Origin: Chrysochromulina parva
Lineage: Eukaryota; Haptophyta; Prymnesiales; Chrysochromulinaceae
Direction of reading: 5' to 3'
Assembly: GCA_002887195.1 (NCBI GenBank)
Contig: PJAB01001370.1
Location: 1-14,980, forward strand
Length of the DNA: 14,980 nt
The notes under the pieces were generated by a model. It made no database searches, was not told where the DNA came from, and worked only from the letters and a program-made list of their open reading frames with translations. The position numbers and the translations under genes are program-made. Of the stretch, positions 1 through 8,297 are shown piece by piece (within the stretch, counting starts at the first letter, position 1; each line of letters opens with the position of its first letter).

Positions 1-239
1 ACCTGGTGGTTGGCGAGGTCGAGGAGAGGAATCAAGTGGAGCCCTAGCAATCAGCATGGCAATCAGACCTGGTGGTTGGCGAGGTCGAGGAGAGGAATCA
101 AGTGGAGCCCTAGCAATCAGGATGGCAATCAGACCTGGTGGTTGGCGAGGTCGAGGAGAGGAATCAAGTGGAGCCCTAGCAATCAGGATGGCAATCAGAC
201 CTGGTGGTTGGCGAGGTCGAGGAGAGGAATCAAGTGGAG
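1..239 (-). repeat. 66-bp tandem array duplicating the SET exon end and its donor (intron 2 of the SET gene)
   Basis: Copies begin at 1, 67, 133 and 199 with a 66-bp period; the last is cut at 239. On the minus strand each unit is 39 nt of exon (encoding LHLIPLLDLANHQ of the SET domain) followed by 27 nt of intron that starts GTCTGATTGC. The copy at 199-239 is the real exon, because only it continues into upstream coding sequence. The copies to its left lie downstream in the transcript, inside the intron. 66 is 22 codons, but an in-frame TGA just after the donor stops read-through. Unit 1 differs from the others at one base. The acceptor lies outside the window. Confidence 0.9.
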
Positions 240-1108
240 TTCCTCCCCAAACGGCAACGCGCGCGAGAGGACGATGGCGTGAGCCCATAGGTACCTGATG
301 AGGGATGCCATCAGAGGTCCTCAACTGGGCCCATCAGATGCAATCAAGACGCCATCAAGACGCAATCAAGGCGCCATCAAGACGCAATCAAAGCGCAATC
401 AAGGCGCAATCAAGGCGCCATCAAGGAGCCATCAAGGAGCCATCAAGGAGCCCATAGGTACCCCGCGGCGTGGAAGACTTCACGCGGGAAGAGCTCGGCC
501 GGGTGCTCCGGCAGCACCATCGTCTCAAGCGCCGCCCATTGATCGAGGATCATCGCGCGCGAGTCGGCGACCGCGCCGTCGAGGTGGCTGCCGCGGAGAA
601 GGCGCGAGCGCTCGTCGTCCGACCAAAGCAGCGGCATGCCGTGCATGGCGTCGGCAGAGGGGAGCAGATCGAGGTACGGCCAGCACGTGCATCCCGCCTC
701 GCCCTTACCCAGCTCGGCCAGCAGCCCGAGCGCGAGCAGCGCGGACTCGTCGCCACCGACCACGGGCGCGGCCGCCTCCCCCAGAGGAGACGCCTGAACC
801 TTGGAGGGCGTGAGATGAAGGCTCGACGGCACGGAGAGGAGCGTGTCGCCCGGCTGCACGCCATTCTCGCCCGCGATGAGGCACACGCCCCAGCCCGGCA
901 GCCGAGCCGCCTGCACCTTGCTCGACGCGATACTGTTCGCCTCGAGCCAGGCATTGAAGGCGCTGAGCTGCGCGTCCGCAGCGATTGGTGAAGCGACGCT
1001 GCTCATGACCGCAGCGGACGTGCTGATGCGCCCTGCACGCGCATGCTGGGTCCCAAGCGTGTAGGCACTCGCGCCGCACAGCAAGAGCGCAGCCAGTGTG
1101 GTGAACAT
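201..1108 (-). CDS. SET-domain protein methyltransferase, RuBisCO-LSMT/SETD-like (5' part; continues beyond the left edge)
   Basis: Predicted lysine (or histidine) methyltransferase using S-adenosylmethionine. Exon 1 is 462-1108 and exon 2 is 201-294; joining them restores GYLWAHAIVLSRAL, a typical SET stretch. Exon 2 ends in LIPLLDLANHQ, matching the P-x-x-D-x-x-NH core of LSMT-type SET domains. Earlier family marks are LPGWGVCLIA, GDTLLSVPSSL, WPYLDLLPS and PLLWSDDE. The N-terminus MFTTLAALLLCGASAYTLG looks like a signal peptide, and the Ala/Ser/Arg-rich stretch after it could be a plastid transit region, as in algae with secondary plastids (inference). I chose the ATG at 1108 because it precedes this leader; an in-frame ATG at 1228 would add 40 residues of unremarkable sequence. 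The C-terminal SET end, with the catalytic Tyr, and any substrate-binding domain lie outside the window. Substrate unknown. It is divergent from the FAD monooxygenase. Confidence 0.85.
295..461 (-). repeat. Satellite intron 1 of the SET gene (167 bp, flanked by a 15-bp exon duplication)
   Basis: Donor GTACCT at 461, acceptor CCCTCATCAG ending at 295. The interior is about nine 11-bp units (plus-strand gcaatcaagac / gccatcaagga). Plus-strand 281-295 and 448-462 are identical (gagcccataggtacc), and the spacing, 167 bp, equals the intron length. The upstream copy supplies the donor GT and lies in the intron; the downstream copy begins the next exon. Removing 295-461 rejoins the SET reading frame. 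Confidence 0.9.
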
Positions 1109-1263
1109 GGACGGAGCTCGGGTGACCTCCAGCCCGCGAGATTGAGTTCGAGCTTCAAGGTTTTCGAGTCTCGACCTGCCCCGGACCCAAGGGTTGTGCT
1201 TCGGGCTTCCGCTGTTGATGGGATGCACGAGGGCTTCACAACTTCTGGTGTGCTCGAAGATCC
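1109..1263. promoter_or_regulatory. Divergent intergenic region between the SET gene and the FAD monooxygenase
   Basis: About 155 bp separate the two likely start codons, so the two genes probably share a bidirectional promoter and short 5' UTRs. I see no clear TATA box or recognisable operator. If the SET gene starts at 1228 instead, the gap shrinks to 35 bp. The promoter role is inferred from layout only. Confidence 0.4.
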
Positions 1264-2094
1264 ATGCCTTCGGCTAGAGCCGCCAGTCCAGGGCGGCGGC
1301 GGCCGCGACTGCGCGGCGAGCCGTTGGCGTCCATCGACGACGGCGTCGTCGCGGTCGTCGGCGCCGGCTTTGGCGGCCTAGCCGTCGCTCGGGCTATCCA
1401 GCAGCGCCGCCTCCGGAAAGTGGTCGTCTTCGAGGCCAATCCGCTCGGGATCGACTGCATACAGGGCGAGATACGCTTAGCCTCGGGCAGTCGCCATATG
1501 GGAGAGCTCGGGCTGGGACGCGCGTGGGAGGAGCTCTGCGGTGACTCGAGCAGTGGCCCGTCCGTCGTCTCTTACCCGGGGCTGCTCCGAGCGTTGGCCG
1601 ACTCACTCCTGCCCGGAACCGTTCGCTTCAACAAGACGGTGTGCGGCGTGCACGCCGTCGCCGGTGGACTGCAGCTCTCATTCACCGACGGCAAGACGCT
1701 CGAAGTCTTTGACCACGTCGTGGCTGCCGATGGCCTGCGCTCCTCGCTCCGGCGCGGCGACTGCGCCGACGAACGGCTCAGCTTCATCGGCGATGCGCGA
1801 TGGGCGTTTGGCCGTTGGTGGGACCTCGGGCGAAGGCGGCTCGCGCACGGCGCCGATACGGCGCTCCAGGACGCGCTCGAGCTCTCCCTGCTGCTGCACA
1901 GCAGCTCCGACGGGCTCGCCACCATGGCCTCTAGCTCGTTTCACATTACGCCGTCCGTCCGTGACAAGCTCCAAGCGCCAAGCGCCGAGGCGGTGCGCCT
2001 CACGGTGGCGGCGGTTGGCGTTGCGGCAATGGTCAGTCTCGGCCTGGCGGCGGCCGGGAGTGCGTGCGCGGCATGGTGGCCGTGGTGGTTGTGA
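1264..2094 (+). CDS. Compact FAD-dependent monooxygenase (UbiH / salicylate hydroxylase-like) with a C-terminal hydrophobic segment
   Basis: 276 aa, single exon. A Rossmann FAD motif is at residues 33-38 (GAGFGG) in a beta-alpha-beta unit that ends with the ribose-binding acidic residue E57. The DG motif is at 156-157 (VVAADGLRSSLR), and the second FAD-contacting GD motif is at 176-177 (FIGDAR), followed by the helix GADTALQDALELS (196-208). This order is that of group A flavin hydroxylases. Only about 12 residues separate the DG-motif segment from the GD motif, where family members usually have roughly 100, so most of the substrate-binding sheet is missing. Residues about 246-276 are hydrophobic and Trp-rich (AAWWPWWL end), suggesting a membrane anchor. 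It could be a degenerate or internally deleted copy, a minimal enzyme, or have a missed intron, though the reading frame is unbroken. Substrate unknown. Confidence 0.75.
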   Translation: MPSARAASPGRRRPRLRGEPLASIDDGVVAVVGAGFGGLAVARAIQQRRLRKVVVFEANPLGIDCIQGEIRLASGSRHMGELGLGRAWEELCGDSSSGPSVVSYPGLLRALADSLLPGTVRFNKTVCGVHAVAGGLQLSFTDGKTLEVFDHVVAADGLRSSLRRGDCADERLSFIGDARWAFGRWWDLGRRRLAHGADTALQDALELSLLLHSSSDGLATMASSSFHITPSVRDKLQAPSAEAVRLTVAAVGVAAMVSLGLAAAGSACAAWWPWWL

Positions 2095-2348
2095 CCTGTC
2101 TCGCGCGCATTTTCATAATTGATTTTCATAAACCATAGTAACAGCTGCACCATCCGGCCGTACCGACAGCACGACATCGGACATGCAACACGATGAGATG
2201 ACGACAACGGCCAGACCGGACAACGTGAGAAAACGCTCTCTCCACCACCCTGAAAATAACCACGGCCACCCAAATCGACACGACGCGTAGCTCAGGACAG
2301 CGCCGTCTCAGTTTCAGTTTCCCGCCAGTGCAGTCGAGCGTGGCGCAG
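2095..2348. other. Convergent intergenic DNA, unannotated
   Basis: This stretch follows the stop of the monooxygenase and presumably holds its 3' UTR. I see no gene, RNA or satellite-intron unit in it. Open frames on the minus strand here are short and lack protein-like character. Confidence 0.5.
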
Positions 2349-2487
2349 GCGCCGAAACCACCAATGTCGAAAATGAGACCGCGCCGAAACCACCAATGTG
2401 GAAAATGAGACCGCGCCGAAACCACCAATGTGGAAAATGTGAGCGCGCCGAAACCACCAATGTGGAAAATGAGACCGCGCCGAAACC
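2349..2487. repeat. 32-bp tandem array, about 4.3 copies
   Basis: Units starting gcgccgaaac begin at 2349, 2381, 2413, 2445 and 2477 (the last partial). The body contains ccaccaatgtgg, a 4-bp stem with a CAAT loop; the first copy has gtcg in place of gtgg, breaking the stem. The period is not a multiple of 3, so it does not encode a regular peptide repeat. It lies between the convergent 3' ends of the monooxygenase and the sterol reductase. Function unknown. Confidence 0.9.
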
Positions 2488-2490
2488 TGC

Positions 2491-2533
2491 AATGATCCCC
2501 AGGCAACCAGATCAATGATCCCCAGGCAACCAG
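2491..2533. repeat. 23-bp direct doublet
   Basis: The 20-mer aatgatccccaggcaaccag occurs at 2491-2510 and 2514-2533, separated by atc. It abuts the 32-bp array. No function is apparent. The rest of 2534-2702 shows no gene. Confidence 0.9.
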
Positions 2534-2702
2534 AGCTTTCAAGCCTGTAGCCCTCAGTCCGCTGCATCCCTCAGCACCCATGCCCTCGAGCCCAGCTCAG
2601 GGGAGATTGAGTGTACGTGCCATAGTAGGCAAGTCCAGATCAGTGAGAATGCTCCCATGTTGCCTTATTTGGAAGGGACGACCCGGTATGGGGAACGATG
2701 TA

Positions 2703-2789
2703 CATGCCCCGAGAATTCGTCAACGTAGGTACCAAAGTTGGCATGCCCCGAGAATTCGTCAACGTAGGTACCAAAGTTGGCATGCCCCG
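2703..2789. repeat. 39-bp tandem duplication in the 3' UTR of the sterol reductase
   Basis: Two full copies (2703-2741 and 2742-2780) plus the first 9 bp of a third (2781-2789), ending just beside the TGA stop of the sterol reductase at 2791-2793. Unlike the intron duplications, there are no CATCA-type satellite units between the copies. It is transcribed if the 3' UTR extends this far. Confidence 0.9.
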
Positions 2790-2790
2790 C

Positions 2791-5212
2791 TCAGTAGATG
2801 AAAGGGACGATCCGGTACGGCACGATGCGCATGTACTCTTCAAAGTACTTGCCATATTTGGCAATGCACTTCTCCTCGTCGCGGTGGGCGCGGTGGACGA
2901 GGAGGACGGTGAGGAAGATGGGGTAGAAGAGAGGGAGCAACCCGTGAGTGTGCACGCCTGCCAGCAAGCCCCATGAGTACGCGGCCATCAGTTCGAAGCA
3001 GTAGTGTTGATGGCGCGCAGTGCCCCACCTGATGAGGGATGCAATCAGATGTCATCATCGGAACATCATCGAAGCAGTAGTGTTGATGGCGCGCAGTGCC
3101 CCACCAGCCACTTGCCAAAAGGAGCGACTTGCGCTTCACAAGAGCACCGCTGTCCGGGTCGACCGTTTCGTACCTGATGAGGCGCGCATTCAAGAGGCCA
3201 TCAGAGGCAATCCGAGGTCGTCACAGGTCATCGGTGGCAATCATCGGTGGTCATCATCGGTGGTCATCAGCGGCGAGCAGAGGTAAGCAGAGAGGCAAGC
3301 AGAGAGCATCAACGTCCTCGGCCTCGATGAAGACAGGCTTCTTGCCATCAGTGGCAATCAGTGGCAATCAGTGGCAATCAGTGGCATCAACGTACTCGGC
3401 CTCGATGAAGACAGGCTTCTTTCCCCAGATGGTGCACTTGCCGCCGGTAGCGCGGAAGGTGTCGCGCTGCCGATGCGAACCCACATGAGATCCAGGTCAG
3501 TGGCCGACATCAGTGGCAATCAACGGGGGCCATCAGCGGGGTCATTCAGAAGACGCACTCATCAGCAACCATCATCAGCACTCATCAGCACTCACCTGCT
3601 CATCAGCCCAGAAATTGAGATCGATCCACAATCAGACGCAATCAGACGCAATCAGACGCAATCAGACCTGCTCATCAGCCCAGAAATTGAGGCCAACGCC
3701 GAGTAGCCCGAGTGAGAAGATAGTGAAGGCCACCGGCCAGGAGAGGCCAGATGACAAACTCAGCATGGAGCGCGTGTGCAGCGTGTAGGTAGCGGGAACC
3801 TGATGAGGGACTCAAAATCCGGAGGTCATCAAAGGCAATCGAAGGCAATCGAGAGGCAATCAAGAGGCAATCAGAGGAGCTTGTCGGGCAATCAAGAGGC
3901 AATCAAGGGAGATCGAGGGAGATTAAATGGAGATCTATGAAGATTAAATGGATATCGCACCCAGACAAGGCAGCCCCAGGTCTCATAGAAGCCAGCGTGA
4001 TCGACGATGATGTCGATGGAGCGCATGTACCCAATCTCCCACCTGAGTAGGGGCGCAATCAATGACGAAACTGAATAGGGCGCAATTCGCGGGCCATCAA
4101 CCTACCAGTCGAGGCCATCGGGCGCCATCAAAGGCCATCAGAGGCCATCAGATTGTCATCAGACGCCATCAGACGCCATCAGAGGTCATCAGGCGCCATC
4201 AGTGGCCATCCGTGGCCATCCGAAGCCATCCGTCTCAATCCGTCTCAATCCTTCTAAATCCGTCTCAATCCGTCTCAATCCGTCTCAATCGTGCCGCCGC
4301 CCACATGTAAAACTTGTTGAGGTAGAGGAACTGGGAGAGGGCGCAGAAGAAGAGTCCTGGGTCGACGGTCTTCGTCTCATTGTACGTCTTCGCGAGGCAC
4401 GAGATGCCAAAGACCATCCAGTAGGTCATCGAGAAGCGGCAGTTGACAAACTTCTTCACGTCCACGCCCCCGAAGCGCGGGTAGAGCTCCGTGCCCCAAT
4501 AATAGTCAAAGACGGGCCCGTGGCCGGCGGTGCCCGAGTCGGGCCCCGATGGGAAATAGAGTCCTTTGAAGTACAGGAGAGCACAGAAGAGGAGGCCGAA
4601 GATGTTGAGGGTGCCGATCGTCGCGGGGGCGTTGTCCGCGAGCACGCTCAGCTTGAACCAGCCGAGGCCGTACTCGGAGCCGGCCAGCATGCTCGCCGTG
4701 AAGAGGATGCAGTGCGCGACGCCGTTGACCATGTACTCGGGCTTTTCACCATGCTCGGTCAGGGGCCCGTACTCGGTCTTGCCCGGCCACCAGTAGATCA
4801 GCAGGGCCATGAAGTTGAAGACGGCCAGCAGCGTGACCGACGCGGCGGTCGGCCACGTGGCGGCAAAAATGTAGCCGCCGCAGGTGGTTACGCCTTTGCT
4901 CACGCACTCGGTGTAAAATGAGGAGAAGCTGGGCTCCTTGAGCGACGTGATGTACGCAGTCGCGAGACACCACAAGGGCGACGCGATCATGAGCAGCATG
5001 GGCAAGAGGTAGTTGTCGATAACGATGCGCAGCTTACCTTTTTCGGCGTACCACATCTTCAAGCCATCTTTCTTCGGCGCTTCCGTCTGAGTCGTCTTGA
5101 CGGCGGACGCCTTTTTCGACGGCGACGGCGAGCCCTTGGGTGGCGACGGCGACGCCGCCCTCGTTCGCTGCCGACGCGCAGGCGAGGTATTGGGACGGCT
5201 GCGTGGCGGCAT
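2791..5212 (-). CDS. DHCR7: 7-dehydrocholesterol reductase (sterol delta-7 reductase, DHCR7/DWF5 family), six exons
   Basis: NADPH-dependent reduction of the C7-C8 double bond in late sterol synthesis; an ER polytopic membrane protein. Exons (minus strand): 4305-5212, 3961-4042, 3668-3799, 3396-3466, 3105-3173, 2791-3028; together 1500 bp, 499 aa, with all phases matching. Family marks in order: KGLYFPSGPDSGTAGHG, YYWGTELYPRFGG, FVNCRFSM, YMWEIGYMRSIDI, HAGFYETWGCLVWVP (closer to plant DWF5 than to C14 reductases), ADEQRDTFR across exons 3/4, CTIWGKKP, LLLASGWWGTARH across exons 5/6, and the C-terminus VPYRIVPFIY. Several hydrophobic membrane segments lie in exon 1. The first ~60 residues are Ser/Pro/Lys-rich and probably cytosolic. 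I chose the ATG at 5212; in-frame ATGs at 5251 and 5410 would lengthen the low-complexity N-terminus. All five introns belong to the satellite family. The function call is secure; exact sterol substrate unknown. Confidence 0.92.
3029..3104 (-). repeat. Sterol reductase intron 5 (76 bp, 37-bp exon duplication)
   Basis: Donor GTGGGGCACTG at 3104, acceptor CCCTCATCAG ending at 3029. Plus-strand 2993-3029 and 3069-3105 are identical over 37 bp; the 76-bp spacing equals the intron length. Only about 40 nt are not exon-derived, including CGATGATGAC and GATTGCATCCCTCATCAG. Removal joins TG|GTGGGGC to give SGWWGTARH, a conserved motif of the family. Confidence 0.93.
3174..3395 (-). repeat. Sterol reductase intron 4 (222 bp, satellite, with a 41-bp exon copy whose donor is broken)
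   Basis: Donor GTACG at 3395, acceptor CCTCATCAG ending at 3174; the next exon also begins GTACG. It contains 10-bp units (plus-strand gcaatcagtg), ggtcatc-type units and a stretch of aggcaagcag units. Plus-strand 3306-3346 copies the exon-intron border 3384-3424 with two mismatches (39 of 41). In the sense strand the copy reads GAGGACG where the true donor reads GAGTACG. Confidence 0.9.
3467..3667 (-). repeat. Sterol reductase intron 3 (201 bp, duplicated donor)
   Basis: Acceptor ATCGGCAG ending at 3467; the next exon starts CGCGAC, not GT. The exon end plus donor is duplicated: plus-strand 3594-3619 equals 3666-3691 over 26 bp (spacing 72). The exon-proximal donor is GTCTGATTGC, leading straight into 10-bp units. 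The internal copy has the consensus-like donor GTGAGTGC and probably marks the original intron start. Using 3667 gives ADEQ|RDTFR; using the internal donor at 3595 would read into TGA codons first. Confidence 0.85.
3800..3960 (-). repeat. Sterol reductase intron 2 (161 bp, satellite)
   Basis: Donor GTGCGATATC at 3960, acceptor GTCCCTCATCAG ending at 3800, next exon GTTCCCGC. The interior has ggcaatc(a/g)a-type units of 10-11 bp on the plus strand, then a more AT-rich part near the donor with agattaaatgga twice (3920 and 3941). No long exon copy is visible; only GT is shared by intron start and next exon. Splicing gives CLVW|VPATYT. Confidence 0.9.
4043..4304 (-). repeat. Sterol reductase intron 1 (262 bp, two satellite types)
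   Basis: Donor GTGGGCGG at 4304, acceptor GCCCCTACTCAG ending at 4043, next exon GTGGGAGA, so five bases are shared. One half holds gccatcagag/gccatccgtg units, the other a run of tctcaatccg units (10 bp, 4231-4290). Splicing restores KFYMWEIGYM at the junction. Confidence 0.92.
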
Positions 5213-6063
5213 TGGAGCTGGCGGGTGTCCTTTCGCGATTACGTCCCTCATCAAGCAGCCCCTTGCACCCTGGGGAGCTCGCGGCAGGCCCCCCGCTCTG
5301 TGGGGAAACGAAAAGGCCTGGTTTGTGTCGTCAGGTACGTGAATATACATATCACGTGGTAGCGGTGGAGGGGAGCTCGGAAGCTTAACCGTGTGCACTG
5401 GGGCGAGCACGGGCAGAGAGACGGACAGACCGAAAGAACTCCCTGCTGAATCCCAAAAACCCTAACGGACAAAACACGCGCCTAGAGAAACGGTCAGACG
5501 TTTCAGAGCCGACTAGTGTACATATGAGGCTCGCTCACTGACGAGGTAGAAAAGAGAGATGACGCTGAGATTGATCCTGCGTTCGTAAACCCTTGCCAGG
5601 TAGTCAGTCAGTTTCGTCTTATCTGTGCTTCCAATTGTGCTTCAGCCTTCACACTTCCAAGGGATGTTAAATAAGAAACAGCCCCGAGAGCTTTGGGGCC
5701 GAGTTTCGTCGCGGACTTCAGTCTTCACACTTCTACTCGCGGTCCCCGCGCGCGCCGTCTGCGTCACGCAGCACCGCGGGTCCGCGCCACCGTCTCAAAC
5801 GTCAAAGGGCGCCTCTTCGCTCTCATTCCACAGATGGCCTCTCCGCTCTCATCGCTCATCGCGCGCACAACAGAGGCACATATGTGCTCACGCATTTACA
5901 CCAGGAGACGATGCACAGAGAAACAGAGACGGTGCAGACTCACAGACCGCGGCTGCCGCCGCCGCTGCTGCAGCTGCCGCTGCCGCCGCCAGCACCGTCG
6001 TCGTGGGGCCGCCACCGCCTCCACTGCCGCCGCTGCCGCGGCCACCGCTCCGCTCCGCTTCGC
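5213..6063. other. Intergenic: sterol reductase 5' side and SPB1 3' UTR
   Basis: No gene that I can support. The part up to about 5410 could extend the sterol reductase N-terminus or be its 5' UTR. 5940-6060 is a GCC/GCT-rich low-complexity run directly downstream of the SPB1 stop. A near-identical phrase (cttcag-y-cttcacacttc) occurs near 5640 and 5716. No TATA box or termination signal was recognised. Confidence 0.4.
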
Positions 6064-7307
6064 TCACTTGCGACCGGCGCGGCTGTAATTCTTCGACTTC
6101 TTCTGCGCCTTGCCATGCTTCTTCGAGTTCCCGGCATGCTTCTTGCCCTTGCCCTTCGCCCTGGCCGCCGCCTTCCTCAGCCCGCGCTGATCGCTCCGGC
6201 TACGCTTGTCGACGAGCTTGATGTTGTGGGGCATTTTGGCGCTCCCGCCGCCCGCGCCGACCATGACCTTCTTCTTGTCCTTCTCGCTCTTGCCCCCTAG
6301 CTTCTTCTTGTACATCTTCTCGATCTCCTGGCTCTTGTCGCGCTCGGACATGTCCGAGTTGTTCGCGATCCCCTCCGCCTTCTTCTTGAGCTTCGTCAGC
6401 GCGCGCTGCAGCCGGCGCTGCTTGCGCGCCTTGGCCTCGGCCACCTTGCCGATGGTTCGTGCGGTGATGTCCTTGAGCGAGTTCTGCGCGCGCAATCAGA
6501 GGTCATCAGTCGCAATCAGAGGTCATCAGTCGCACTCAGAGGTCATCAGTCGCAATCAGAGGTCATCAGTCGCAATCAGAGGTCATCAGATGAGCGAGTT
6601 CTGCGCGCGCGAGGGTGCGCGCTGTGGTGAGCGCTTGCATGCAGGGCAGGGCATCATCAGTGGCAATCAACGTCCTTGAGCGAGTTCTGCGCGCGCGAGG
6701 GTGCCGGTGTGCCATCAGCGGTCCATCCAGGGCCATCCAGGGAGATGAAATGAGATCAAGGGAGATCAAAGGAGATCAAGGATCGTCCAAGGAGATCAAA
6801 GGAGATCAAGAGAGATCCAGGGAGATCGATGGAGATGGACGGAGATCGCACCTGCGCGCGCCCGAGCATCTGCTCATCGAGCTCGACCCCATACCCCGAC
6901 GGCTGGGCATACTTGCGCTCATCATCCAAGAACCACTGCGGCAGCCCGGGTGGGTCGTTGCGCGTGTGGCGAGTGTACGAGAGATCTTCAAGCGCGCGCC
7001 GCTTCTGCGGATTCAGAAGCATCTGGCCAAGTACGATCGCCTCTGCTTGGCGCGAAATGGCCGCCTGCGCCGTCTCCTCGTGCGACAGGGCCGCATGCAA
7101 CTGCTCCTCCTCCTCGTTGAGCTCGCGCGCCGAGCGCTTGCCTCCAACGGGGCGCTCGGGCGCCAAGTCTTCGAACTTGCCATGATCGGGCACGGTGGGC
7201 ATCACATCGGACTTGGTCTCCCGGCGGTTTCGCTTGCGCATGCCCGCGCGATCGGCGCCGCCGCCGTCGCCACCCTCGCCGTCCGCCGCCGCGGCCATCG
7301 CCGCGGC

Positions 7308-7346
<39 letters not shown>

Positions 7347-8266
7347 CTTGTCCGCCTCGTCGAGCTTTTGACGCTTGGACGATCGTTTGAGCGGGGGCGC
7401 CAACGGCGCTGCGGCCGCCGCGCCGCTGCCGCCGCCCTTGCTGCTGCGGCTGCTGCTGCTGCTGATGCCGGCTTCATTGCTGTGCGGCTCGGGCTTGCGC
7501 GACTGCTGCGACTGCTGCTGCTGCTTGGCGTCGAGGTAGTAGCCTACCCCGAGATTGCCGCGCTTGAACACATAGCCGAGTTTCATCCCTCCAAATTTGG
7601 AAGCTGCGATGAAGGCGGCCACGGCGCTCGCGACGGCGCTGCTCGTGACGGCGCCCTTCACAGCGCCCTTCAAAGCGCTCTTAAGCGCGCTCGCCGCGGC
7701 GCTCGAGATGGCTGCCGCGGCGGAGCTCGCGGCGGAGCTCGCGGCCGCCGTTACGCGCCCAGCCGCCTGCGCAGCCTTGGCAGCCTTGGCAGCGGCGGCG
7801 CGCTTAAGCGGCGGGGCGGCCTCCTCCTCCTCCATCGCCGCCTCCTCCTCCGTCGATTCCGTCGCCTCGGCCTCGTCGTCCTCATCGTCCTCGTCGGCAT
7901 CGGCGGCGGCGCGACGCTTGGTGCCGGCCTGGGTGGGCGGCGGCGCGGCGGCCTCGTCGTCCTTCACGGCACCCTTCTTCTTCGCCTGCTTCTCCAGCTG
8001 CTGCTGCCTCTTATGGCGCGCCGCCGTCGCCATCGCCGCCACCTCCTCCTCATCATCCTCCTCATCAAGGCCCGCGAACAGCTCTTGGCCGAACCAGGCG
8101 GCCGTGTGCGCGCCGTCGGCGGCGGCGCGTTCCGACTTGGTACCCCGCTCCACGTCGACCAGGAGCGGGTTGCCTTTTTTGGACGGCGCGCGCGCGCTCG
8201 GGACAGCGCCGTCATCGAACTGCCGCCGGCCGTAACCGCCGCCGCCCACGTCATCATTCGGGTGCA

Positions 8267-8297
<31 letters not shown>

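Noticed and set aside
10..298. Plus-strand repeat-peptide open frames over the 66-bp array
   Set aside because: They arise because 66 is a multiple of 3. The same DNA on the minus strand encodes the SET core motif in its true frame.
295..461. DNA transposon with terminal inverted repeats as the intron source
   Set aside because: No inverted repeats were seen at intron ends in any member; only direct exon duplications and the shared 3' motif.
2993..3105. Assembly error as the cause of the exon duplications
   Set aside because: Duplications differ in length, divergence and side from gene to gene. Reading frames close exactly on removal at GT-AG borders, which random misassembly would not produce. 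It remains possible for the near-identical 66-bp array.
5625..6221. Plus-strand open frame over the GCC/GCT-rich run
   Set aside because: Poly-Ala and Pro stretches come from low complexity, and its end is antisense to SPB1 exon 2.
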